From Devosia aquimaris (lineage in GTDB: Bacteria > Pseudomonadota > Alphaproteobacteria > Rhizobiales > Devosiaceae), in NCBI RefSeq assembly GCF_020169335.1, contig NZ_JAIEZN010000002.1:744001-808000 (forward strand): DNA of 64,000 bases, given 5' to 3'. The notes under the pieces are model-generated. The model was not told the DNA's origin. It did no database searches and saw nothing but the letters and a program-made list of their open reading frames with translations. Made by a program: the position numbers and the translations under genes. Below are positions 9,724 to 16,978 of this stretch, one piece after another (positions within the stretch are counted from its first letter, which is position 1; each line of letters begins with the position of its first letter).

Positions 9724-10481
9724 AGATTTCCGGCAAGACTGTCTTTGTTACTGGCGGCGCGTCGGGTCTGGGCGCTGCAACGGCCCGGGCCCTGGTCGCC
9801 GCAGGCGCCCACGCCGCCATCTTTGACCGCGACGCCGCCAAGGGCGAGGCCGTGGCCGCCGAACTGGGCGGGCGCTTCTTTGCCGTCGATGTGGCCGACG
9901 CCGCCAGCGCTGAGGCCGCCGTGGGCGAGGCCGTCGCGGCCCTCGGCACGCCATCGGCACTGGTCAATTGCGCCGGGATTGGCACGGCCGGGCGCATCGT
10001 CGGGCGCGAGGGGCCGATGCCGCTCGATGCCTTCGAGAAAGTGGTCCGCGTCAACCTGGTCGGCAGCTTCAACATGATGCGGCTGTGTGCGCATGCCATG
10101 TCGCTGGGCCAGCCCGATGCTAATGGACAGCGCGGCGTCATCATCTCCACCGCTTCGGTCGCTGCCTTTGACGGCCAGATCGGCCAGGCGGCCTATGCCG
10201 CCTCCAAAGGTGGCATTGTCGCCCTGACGCTGCCGGCAGCGCGCGAATTTGCCCGCTTCGGTATTCGCGTTCTGGCCATTGCGCCCGGTCTGTTCCTGAC
10301 GCCGCTGCTGGCCGAACTGCCCCAGGAGGTCCAGGACGGCCTGGCCGCCTCCATCCCCAATCCGGCTCGGCTGGGCCGGCCGGAGGAATTTGCCGCGCTC
10401 GTGGCCGCCATGATCGACAATGACTATCTCAATGGCGAAGTGGTCCGTCTCGACGGCGCCCTGCGCATGGCGGCGAAATAG
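9720..10481 (+). CDS. short-chain dehydrogenase/reductase (probable 3-hydroxyacyl-CoA dehydrogenase)
   Basis: 253 residues of the SDR family with the NAD-binding TGGASGLG motif (residues 11-18), an S-x-YxxxK active site with Tyr at about 159 and Lys at about 163 (YAASK), and the APGLFLTP segment. Close SDR relatives with this layout (type-II 3-hydroxyacyl-CoA dehydrogenase) oxidise 3-hydroxyacyl-CoA. In this operon it would oxidise 3-hydroxy-3-arylpropionyl-CoA before thiolysis. It overlaps the thiolase stop by four bases. Confidence 0.85.
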   Translation: MKISGKTVFVTGGASGLGAATARALVAAGAHAAIFDRDAAKGEAVAAELGGRFFAVDVADAASAEAAVGEAVAALGTPSALVNCAGIGTAGRIVGREGPMPLDAFEKVVRVNLVGSFNMMRLCAHAMSLGQPDANGQRGVIISTASVAAFDGQIGQAAYAASKGGIVALTLPAAREFARFGIRVLAIAPGLFLTPLLAELPQEVQDGLAASIPNPARLGRPEEFAALVAAMIDNDYLNGEVVRLDGALRMAAK

Positions 10482-10490
10482 GAGGAGGCT

Positions 10491-10907
10491 TTGTTCAGCA
10501 ACAGCACACGGGTCGAGATCCAGTTCGGCGACTGCGATCCGGCCGGAATCGTCTATTATCCCAACTACTTCCGCTTCTTCGACAATGCCACCGCCGCGCT
10601 GCTCTCGGCCGCCTTTGCCATGCACAAGCGCAATTGGCTGGCGCACTACGGCATCGCCGGCATCCCAATGGTCGATACCGGCGCGCGCTTCCTGGTGCCC
10701 TCGCGCTTTGGCGATGTCGTTGAGATTATCTCCGAGATCACGGAACTGGGCCGATCCAGCTTCGGGGTCAAACATCGCTTGCTTCGCGACGGCCAATTGG
10801 CCATCGAGGCGCATGAAAAGCGCGTCTGGGTGGTCGCGGGCGAGGACGGCCGCATTCGCTCCGCCCCCTTGCCCGACGCGGTACGCGAACTCTTGGGTGC
10901 CGCATGA
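10491..10907 (+). CDS. hotdog-fold acyl-CoA thioesterase (4-hydroxybenzoyl-CoA thioesterase family)
   Basis: 138 residues with the 4HBT signature FGDCDPAGIVYYPNYFRFFD; Asp16 matches the catalytic Asp of Pseudomonas 4-hydroxybenzoyl-CoA thioesterase. It would release free vanillate or 4-hydroxybenzoate from the aroyl-CoA, feeding VanAB and PobA. It starts with TTG at 10491 behind a strong GGAGGAGG (10481-10488); no in-frame ATG is available near the domain start. The stop overlaps an upstream candidate ATG of the next gene. The aromatic substrate is inferred from motif and context together. Confidence 0.85.
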   Translation: MFSNSTRVEIQFGDCDPAGIVYYPNYFRFFDNATAALLSAAFAMHKRNWLAHYGIAGIPMVDTGARFLVPSRFGDVVEIISEITELGRSSFGVKHRLLRDGQLAIEAHEKRVWVVAGEDGRIRSAPLPDAVRELLGAA

Positions 10908-10930
10908 GCGCACGCGCAAAAGGACAGGCC

Positions 10931-11695
10931 ATGGCTGACGAACTGATCATCGAGCACAAGGGCGCCACTGCCCATCTCACGCTCAACCGCCCCGAAAAGC
11001 GCAATGCCCTCAATGACAGCCTTGTCGCGGCGCTCGATGGCTTTTTCTCCGCCGTGCCCGCAGGCACGCGCGTCATCATCATCTCCGGCGCTGGCGGGCA
11101 TTTTTCGTCGGGGCTGGACCTGTCGCAGCATGTCAGCCGCCAACCGCTCGAGGTGATGGCCCATTCGCGCAACTGGCACCGCGTCATGGCGCAGATTGCC
11201 AATTCACCCATTCCTGTGGTCGCCGCCATGACGGGCGCGGTGATGGGCGGCGGGCTCGAATTCGGCGCGGCCTGCCATGTCCGTGTCGCCGAGGAAACCG
11301 TGCGCTTCCAGATGCCCGAGGGTCTGCGCGGCATCTTTGTCGGCGGTGGCGGCTCTGTGCGCATCTCGCAGCTGATCGGCCCGGACCGGATGACCGAAAT
11401 GATGCTGACCGGTCGGGTCTATTCGGGAACCGAGGGCGAGCGGCTCGGGCTGGCGCACCATCTGGTGCCCGAGGGCCGGGCCCTGGCCAAGGCCATAGAA
11501 CTGGCCGAACGCATCGCCAGCAATTCCCCCACGATCAATGGCTTCATCATCCAGGCGATTGCCCAGATCGGCAGCATGCCGCCCGAAGCCGGGCTCTATG
11601 CCGAAAGCCTGGCCGCCGCGCTGAGCCAGACCGGCCCCGATGCCGAGGAAGGTTTGCGGGCGTTTCTCGAAAAGCGACCGCCGGTGTTCCGTTAG
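10931..11695 (+). CDS. enoyl-CoA hydratase/isomerase family protein
   Basis: 254-residue crotonase. The oxyanion-hole segment HFSSGLDL is at about 57-64, and both hydratase glutamates are present: GGGLEFG (Glu about 109) and PEGLRG (Glu about 130). It lacks the sequence features of the feruloyl-CoA hydratase/lyase that makes vanillin, so plain hydration of feruloyl-/coumaroyl-CoA for a beta-oxidation-like route is favoured. AGGA at about 7-bp spacing supports the ATG at 10931; the ATG at 10904 overlaps the previous stop and is an alternative. It ends three bases before the convergent MarR stop. Confidence 0.85.
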   Translation: MADELIIEHKGATAHLTLNRPEKRNALNDSLVAALDGFFSAVPAGTRVIIISGAGGHFSSGLDLSQHVSRQPLEVMAHSRNWHRVMAQIANSPIPVVAAMTGAVMGGGLEFGAACHVRVAEETVRFQMPEGLRGIFVGGGGSVRISQLIGPDRMTEMMLTGRVYSGTEGERLGLAHHLVPEGRALAKAIELAERIASNSPTINGFIIQAIAQIGSMPPEAGLYAESLAAALSQTGPDAEEGLRAFLEKRPPVFR

Positions 11696-11698
11696 CGA

Positions 11699-12151
11699 TC
11701 AACTCAGGCGGTCCAGCAGTGCCAGCAACTGGTTGCGGCTGGCCTCGCCGCCCAGCTGGCTCAGCAATTGCTGTTCCATGTCCTCATGGCGGGCCCGCGC
11801 CGCGGCGAGAAACTGCACGCCTTCGCCCGTCAAGTGCAAGGCATTGGCTCGGCGGTCCCCGGCGGCGGCGCGGCGTTCCAGAAAGCCCCGCGCCTGCAGG
11901 GCATGGACCAGGGTGACGAAATTGGCCCGCTTGATGCCCAGGGCATCGGCGATCTCGGTCTGCTTGCGGCCAGGATTGTCATCGATCAGCAGCAGCACCG
12001 AATACTCGGCCGGGCGCAGCCGCATTTCCTCAAACACCTGCAGGAAGCGCTGGAACACACTCAGCTGCGCCCGGCGCAGCCGATAACCCAGAATCCCAGT
12101 GGTAGATTCCGTTCGCAGTGCATCGCTCTGATTGGTCAGGTCTTCGCCCAT
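11699..12151 (-). CDS. MarR-family transcriptional regulator
   Basis: 150 residues of a compact MarR winged-helix protein: RPAEYSVLLLIDDNPGRKQTEIADALGIKRANFVTLVHALQ covers the helix-turn-helix, and DRRANALHLTGEG is the wing. It lies next to the hydroxycinnamate operon on the opposite strand. A TTG at 12178 is in frame, but the ATG at 12151 gives the usual family length and leaves room for a promoter. A GTTAT-N5-ATAGC palindrome about 32 bases upstream resembles the fcs site, suggesting autorepression and control of the fcs operon by a hydroxycinnamoyl-CoA. Confidence 0.88.
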   Translation of the reverse strand: MGEDLTNQSDALRTESTTGILGYRLRRAQLSVFQRFLQVFEEMRLRPAEYSVLLLIDDNPGRKQTEIADALGIKRANFVTLVHALQARGFLERRAAAGDRRANALHLTGEGVQFLAAARARHEDMEQQLLSQLGGEASRNQLLALLDRLS

Positions 12152-12171
12152 GGGATTTCGGTTTTCCGTGG

Positions 12172-12210
12172 TTGGCAAACATTGTTATATTCCATAGCAT
12201 TGGCTGCCAA
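12172..12210. promoter_or_regulatory. MarR-type operator nested in an outer inverted repeat
   Basis: TGTTAT-ATTCC-ATAGCA (12183-12199) has one arm mismatch and the same GTTAT-N5-ATARC core and 5-base spacer as the palindrome at 6574-6598. It is flanked by TTGGCA (12172-12177) and TGCCAA (12205-12210). It lies just upstream of the MarR start. Confidence 0.5.
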
Positions 12211-12300
12211 CAGGCCTATGCGAGGTCAAGGGCTAGCATGACAGCCCGGTTATCTCGATGGGGGGTAAAGGCGGATTATTCCTGCGAAATAGCCCGCATT

Positions 12301-12320
12301 CGATAACTCAAGGGTTATCG
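12301..12320. promoter_or_regulatory. Palindrome CGATAAC-N6-GTTATCG upstream of TRAP transporter
   Basis: Perfect 7-bp arms with a TCAAGG spacer, about 105 bases before the chosen start of the TRAP small permease. The arms contain ATAAC and GTTAT as in the MarR sites but in inverted order, so it is either a different operator or a hairpin in the leader. Confidence 0.4.
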
Positions 12321-12426
12321 GTTGCCCATGACTTATCATTTTACATTCCGGGCCTGGCGGCGTCTATATCAGACCAAGAGGGCCTCTCCAGACGAAATAT
12401 CGTTGGCGGGGCAGGGAGGATTGGCA

Positions 12427-12969
12427 TTGTTCGAGGACACGTCTGTACTCGGCCGTCTGGCCACCGGAATGGCGAAAGCCATGGCCGTTGCCGGTGGGCT
12501 GGCATTGGTGGCCATGGTTGTTCTGGTGGTGGCCAGCGTGGTCGGCCGCGCCTTGATCGTTATCGGGCTCAAGCCCATTCTGGGCGACTATGAAATCGTC
12601 TCGATCGGCATGGGCTTTGCCGTCTTTGCCTTTTTGCCCTGGGTGCATCTTGAGCGTGGACATGCCATGGTCACCCTGCTCACGGACAGTCTTCCAAAAG
12701 TCTTCAACCGCTGGCTGCTGGTGCTCACCGACCTGATGATGCTGCTGGTCAGCGCCTTCCTGGCCTGGCGCCTCTATGACGGTACGCTCGACAAGCTGCG
12801 CTACGGCGAGACGACCCTGCTGCTGGGCTTCCCGCTAGGTTGGGGCTATGCCCTGGGCCTGGTGGGGGCGGTGGCCTTCGTTCTGGTCTCGATCTTTGTG
12901 CTGGGCCGTTCACTGACCAACGCGCTGGCCGGCCGCGACGAACCCCGGCGTGCGGGAGCTGACCTGTGA
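12427..12969 (+). CDS. TRAP transporter small permease (DctQ-like)
   Basis: About 180 residues with four hydrophobic segments, the normal DctQ topology: AVAGGLALVAMVVLVVAS, MGFAVFAFLPWVH, LTDLMMLLVSAFLAW and ALGLVGAVAFVLVSIFVLG. The frame is open back to 12322, but GGGAGGA at 12414-12420 is ideally spaced for a TTG at 12427, giving a usual-length protein. It overlaps the large permease by four bases. It sits next to the aromatic operon and may import hydroxycinnamates, as TRAP systems do in other alphaproteobacteria; the substrate is not shown by sequence. Confidence 0.82.
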   Translation: MFEDTSVLGRLATGMAKAMAVAGGLALVAMVVLVVASVVGRALIVIGLKPILGDYEIVSIGMGFAVFAFLPWVHLERGHAMVTLLTDSLPKVFNRWLLVLTDLMMLLVSAFLAWRLYDGTLDKLRYGETTLLLGFPLGWGYALGLVGAVAFVLVSIFVLGRSLTNALAGRDEPRRAGADL

Positions 12970-14288
12970 CACCAGTCCTTCTCGGCATCCTGTCATTTCC
13001 CGTCGTTCTGGGGTTGATCGCCTTCCGCGTACCCATCGGGCTCGCCATGCTGGTGGTTGGCATCATCGGCTCATGGCTTGTCACCGGCACCATCAATCCG
13101 GTCATTGCCCAGTACAAAAACGTGACCTATTCGACCTTTGCCTCCTACTCGCTGTCTGTGGTGCCGCTGTTCCTGCTGATGGGACAGTTCGCCAGCCTGG
13201 GGGGCCTGTCGTCGGGCCTGTTCAAGGCTGCTGCCAGCTGGCTGGGTCATCGCAAGGGCGGCGTCGCCATGGCGGCAATCGGCGCCAGCGCTGGCTTCGG
13301 CGCTATCTGCGGCTCGTCACTGGCCACTGCGGCGACCATGGGTCAGGTATCGCTGCCCGAACTCAAGAAATATGGCTATTCGGACGCTCTGGCGACGGCG
13401 AGCGTGGCTGCCGGCGGTACGCTGGGCATTCTCATTCCGCCCTCGATCATTCTGGTGATCTATGCGGTGCTGGCCGAGCAGAACATCGCCAAGCTCTTCA
13501 TCGCCGCTTTTGTTCCCGGCATCCTGGCGGTCCTCGGCTACATCATCGTCATCGCCGTCTATGTCCGCGTCTGGCCCGAAGGCGGCGGGCTGCGCGAGCG
13601 GGTGCCCTATGCCGAGCGGCTGCGCAATCTGGCAGAGATCTGGCCGGTGCTGGCCATCTTCCTGCTGGTCATCGGCGGCATCTATGGTGGCCTGTTTACC
13701 CCCACTGAGGCGGCAGCCATCGGTGCGGCCGGAACCGGCATTATGGCGCTGCTCTCGCGTCAGCTGACCTGGTCGCGGATCAGGACCGCCATGCTCTCGA
13801 CGGCGTCGTCCACCGCGATGATCTTCATGATCGTTCTGGGCGCGATGTCGCTGAACAGCTTCCTGGCGCTGTCGCACCTGCCGCAGGAGGCCGCCGCCTG
13901 GGTCTCGTCACAGGGCTTCAATCCCTGGCTGGTGCTGACCATCGTGCTGCTGCTCTATCTGGTCATGGGCTGCGTCATGGACTCCCTGTCCATGATCCTG
14001 CTGACCGTGCCGATCATCTATCCGATCATGTCCGCCCTCGACTTCGGCCTCGGGCCGGACGAGTTCGGCATCTGGTTCGGCGTTCTGGTCCTGATTGTCG
14101 TGGAGGTGGGCCTGATCACGCCGCCAGTCGGGATGAACCTGTTCATTATCAATTCGATGTCGCCGGGTGCGCGGATTACCGAGACCTATCGCGGTGTATT
14201 GCCCTTCGTGGCCAGCGACATCATTCGGACAGCCTTGCTGGCGGCGTTTCCGCCGATCACGCTGTGGCTCGTCTGGGCGCTGTTCTAG
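12966..14288 (+). CDS. TRAP transporter large permease (DctM-like)
   Basis: 440 residues with about 12 hydrophobic segments and typical DctM motifs such as VPLFLLMGQFAS, GFGAICGSSLATAATMG and LGILIPPSIILVIYAV, plus a C-terminal PVGMNLFIIN. It catalyses sodium-driven import of the ligand delivered by the periplasmic protein. It starts with GTG overlapping the DctQ stop (GTGA). Cotranscribed with the small permease and binding protein. Confidence 0.92.
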   Translation: MTPVLLGILSFPVVLGLIAFRVPIGLAMLVVGIIGSWLVTGTINPVIAQYKNVTYSTFASYSLSVVPLFLLMGQFASLGGLSSGLFKAAASWLGHRKGGVAMAAIGASAGFGAICGSSLATAATMGQVSLPELKKYGYSDALATASVAAGGTLGILIPPSIILVIYAVLAEQNIAKLFIAAFVPGILAVLGYIIVIAVYVRVWPEGGGLRERVPYAERLRNLAEIWPVLAIFLLVIGGIYGGLFTPTEAAAIGAAGTGIMALLSRQLTWSRIRTAMLSTASSTAMIFMIVLGAMSLNSFLALSHLPQEAAAWVSSQGFNPWLVLTIVLLLYLVMGCVMDSLSMILLTVPIIYPIMSALDFGLGPDEFGIWFGVLVLIVVEVGLITPPVGMNLFIINSMSPGARITETYRGVLPFVASDIIRTALLAAFPPITLWLVWALF

Positions 14289-14374
14289 GCGCCATCGTCA
14301 AGCGTCCGGCGCTGCGGGGAGTTGGGGCCGGTCGATTTGGGAACGGGCCATTGGCCCAAAACTGGGAGGAAACT

Positions 14375-15397
14375 ATGAAGAGAAGGTCTATCGTGCTGGC
14401 AGGGCTCGTCGGGCTGGCCATGACCGCTTCGGCGGTCGCACAGGATGTCACGCTGCGCCTGCATCAGATGTTGCCGGCGCAGGCCACCATTCCCGCCAAG
14501 GCCATCGAGCCATGGGCGGCCAAGGTGGCCGAGGAATCGGGCGGCCGGATCAAGGTCGAGCTCTATCCGGCCATGCAGCTCGGTGGCGCGCCACCGGAGC
14601 TCTATGACCAGGCCAAGGATGGCGTCGTCGACGTCATCTGGACTGTGCTCGGCTACACGCCTGGCCGGTTCCCCAAGTCCGAAGTGTTTGAACTGCCCTT
14701 CATGATTCACAATGGCGAAGAGGGCTCTGCAGCCTTCTACAACTATGTGATGGCCAATTCGGCCGAGGAGTTCGACGGCGTCAAGGTCATCGCCCTGCAC
14801 ACGCACGGTCCTGGCCTGTTCCACACCAAGCGCCCGGTCAACACGCTCGAAGACCTCAAGGGCATGAAGATCCGTGGCGGGTCGCGCATCATCTCGGGCA
14901 TGCTGGCTGAACTGGGCGCCGAGCCCGTCGGCATGCCGGTGCCCCAGACCACCGAAGCCCTGTCCAAGGGCGTGATCGAAGGCACCACCGTCCCCTGGGA
15001 GGTGACGCCCTCGCTCAAGATCTCCGAACTGGTGACCAACCACACCGGGTTCTCGGGCCAGTATGGCCTTTATACCCAGACCTTCGGCTTTGTGATGAAC
15101 ATGGATAGCTACAACCGGCTACCGGACGATCTCAAGAAGGTTATCGACGACAACTCGGGTCTGGAGACCTCGCGCCAGTTCGGTCGGGTGATGGATGAAG
15201 GCGATGCCGTCGGCCTCAAGATCGCGCAGGATCGTGGCAACACGATCATCACGCTCGATGATGCCGAGACGGCCCGTTGGCAGGCTGCAGCACAGCCCAC
15301 CATCGACAAATGGGTTGCCGACATCAACGCCGCCGGCAATGACGGCGCTGCACTGCTGGCAGCGGCACGGGCCGCCATCGCGGCCGAAGCCAAATAG
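14375..15397 (+). CDS. TRAP transporter substrate-binding protein (DctP-like)
   Basis: 340 residues: a Sec signal peptide (MKRRSIVLAGLVGLAMTASAVAQ, cleaved after AVAQ at about 23) and a DctP domain with KDGVVDVIWTVLGYTPGRFPKSEVFELPF and LEDLKGMKIRGGSR. GGGAGGA at 14364-14370 fixes the ATG at 14375 although the frame opens earlier. It is the last gene of the TRAP operon, 86 bases after the large permease and followed by an intrinsic terminator. A p-coumarate/ferulate-type ligand is suggested by position only. Confidence 0.9.
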   Translation: MKRRSIVLAGLVGLAMTASAVAQDVTLRLHQMLPAQATIPAKAIEPWAAKVAEESGGRIKVELYPAMQLGGAPPELYDQAKDGVVDVIWTVLGYTPGRFPKSEVFELPFMIHNGEEGSAAFYNYVMANSAEEFDGVKVIALHTHGPGLFHTKRPVNTLEDLKGMKIRGGSRIISGMLAELGAEPVGMPVPQTTEALSKGVIEGTTVPWEVTPSLKISELVTNHTGFSGQYGLYTQTFGFVMNMDSYNRLPDDLKKVIDDNSGLETSRQFGRVMDEGDAVGLKIAQDRGNTIITLDDAETARWQAAAQPTIDKWVADINAAGNDGAALLAAARAAIAAEAK

Positions 15398-15420
15398 GCC
15401 GGCAGATCAATCGAAAATGA

Positions 15421-15452
15421 AACGGGCGCCGCGAGGCGCCCGTTGTTTTTTG
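15421..15452 (+). terminator. Rho-independent terminator of the TRAP operon
   Basis: A perfect 10-bp stem, AACGGGCGCC / GGCGCCCGTT, with a GCGA loop, followed by GTTTTTTG, 24 bases after the binding-protein stop. Confidence 0.92.
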
Positions 15453-15669
15453 TTTGCCCAGTTTCCACCGGGGGCGTTACGAATGCCCGGCCAGACTCAA
15501 ATAGGCGCCACGAATTGCATTATCCGTCGTGGGCTGTCGCCGCGCCGCTCGCGAAAAGGCTGAAGAACCTTCGGACCGGTTCAGAAAACCATGTTGAGTT
15601 TCTGGCAGAAGCGGCTCGCCGCCCCGCCGGACCTCGCACCTCCGCTGGGCGCCGTTTGCCCCAGGCGGG

Positions 15670-16686
15670 TCAGTTGCGCCACTGTGGCTGTGGTTCGGCC
15701 AGCGTCTGCAGCGTTTCGGGCTCTGCACCCTCGATGCGGCGCAGCAGCAAATTGGTGAGTTCCACACCAGCTGCGAACACGTCTTCCCGAATGCTGTCCA
15801 CGGCGGGAAACAGCGTCGGCAGGATGCCCGACGTCTGCTTGTAGATCAGGTGCACATCCTGCCCCATGCGCAGGCCGCCTTCCATCAGGCCGCCGGTCAA
15901 CGCAATGGTGCGCATTTCGCTGTCACAGATGATGCCATCGGGCCGGTCGGGCTCATTGGCCAGCTCGATAGCCATGCGGCGCATTTCGGTGGGCGGCAGA
16001 TACTGCATGCCCGTCATGATCCGCGGCTCGAGCCCCATGCGCGCGGTGGCCCGGTGAAAGGCCGTGACGATATTGTGGTGGTTGGTGGTCGTGTCATCGC
16101 CCACCACCAGCATGACGCGCTTGCAACCCCGGCTGGCCAGGCGCTCCACCGCCATGGTTGCAAACACCTCCGAATGGAAGTCGTGGAACGCATGGGGGGT
16201 GAAGAACTCTGTCCGCCCATGGCTGACAAAGGGAAAATCGGCATCGATCATCATCTGCACGCGCCGGTCACGCGGCGCCGTGTGAGTGATGATGACCCCG
16301 TCTGCCGTGCGATTGTCCAGCACATAGCGGATGGTGTCGCCGCTGATATTGCGTTCGAATTCGGGGATCACCGTCAGGTGGTAGCGTGTGCCCTTGATGG
16401 CATGGCCAATGCCCTGGATCATCTGCCGGGCGAAATCGATCGAATCTTCGGCGCCGTCGAGCACCAGGGCAATGACATTGGTTTTGCCGGTGCGCAGGCG
16501 CACGCCAGCGCGGTCGGGCACATAGCCAAGCGCCTTGGCGGCCTCGGCGACCTTGTCGCGGGTCTCCTGCTTGAGCGTGGTGCCGCCGCGCAACGACAGT
16601 GACACCGTCGACAGGCTCAGCCCGGTCATCTGCGCAATGGTGCGCAAGGTGACGCGCCCGCTGCTCCCTGTGCTTCTGATCGCCAT
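15670..16686 (-). CDS. LacI-family transcriptional regulator
   Basis: 338 residues: an N-terminal LacI helix-turn-helix (VTLRTIAQMTGLSLSTVSLSLRG, about 12-34), a hinge region, and a periplasmic-binding-protein-like sugar-sensing domain. The frame opens further upstream, but a purine-rich AAGGAAGGGG supports the ATG at 16686. It is divergent from the sugar ABC/alpha-mannosidase operon, and the shared intergenic region has two TGCAACGNTGCA-type palindromes typical of LacI operators. It is probably the local repressor, induced by a mannoside or its transport product; the ligand is inferred. Confidence 0.9.
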   Translation of the reverse strand: MAIRSTGSSGRVTLRTIAQMTGLSLSTVSLSLRGGTTLKQETRDKVAEAAKALGYVPDRAGVRLRTGKTNVIALVLDGAEDSIDFARQMIQGIGHAIKGTRYHLTVIPEFERNISGDTIRYVLDNRTADGVIITHTAPRDRRVQMMIDADFPFVSHGRTEFFTPHAFHDFHSEVFATMAVERLASRGCKRVMLVVGDDTTTNHHNIVTAFHRATARMGLEPRIMTGMQYLPPTEMRRMAIELANEPDRPDGIICDSEMRTIALTGGLMEGGLRMGQDVHLIYKQTSGILPTLFPAVDSIREDVFAAGVELTNLLLRRIEGAEPETLQTLAEPQPQWRN

Positions 16687-16747
16687 GGGACCCCTTCCTT
16701 GCCATGGTTTTACACCGCCGCGATAAGAAACCAAAGACGCTAAAATA

Positions 16748-16759
16748 TGCAACGATGCA
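16748..16759. promoter_or_regulatory. LacI-type operator, proximal to lacI-like gene
   Basis: TGCAACGATGCA is a 12-bp palindrome with one central mismatch, 62 bases upstream of the LacI start, and nearly identical to the site at 16866. Confidence 0.6.
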
Positions 16760-16865
16760 CAGCGAATTTTCGCATATCTGAAACGATTTCAGAAAAATAA
16801 GATACTGTAAATAAACACGAAAATAGTCGGAACGTCAGGCTGGCTGACCAAAACAAGAATTAATT

Positions 16866-16877
16866 TGCAACGTTGCA
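16866..16877. promoter_or_regulatory. LacI-type operator, proximal to sugar ABC operon
   Basis: TGCAACGTTGCA is a perfect 12-bp palindrome with the central CG typical of LacI-family sites, about 100 bases before the binding-protein start. With the partner at 16748 (118 bases apart) it could support looping. Confidence 0.7.
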
Positions 16878-16978
16878 TATCTTGTGGTTACGTCAGGCCG
16901 CGTTCAGGGCCAAATGGCCGGCGCGATGCCGCCCAACGAGACGGCCAAAGCAGCACGTGAGCAGCAGAGGAGGAGTTC

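Noticed and set aside
10931..11695. Feruloyl-CoA hydratase/lyase (vanillin-forming) as identity of the crotonase
   Set aside because: The sequence around the active site does not follow that enzyme, and thiolase, SDR and thioesterase genes in the operon fit beta-oxidation better.
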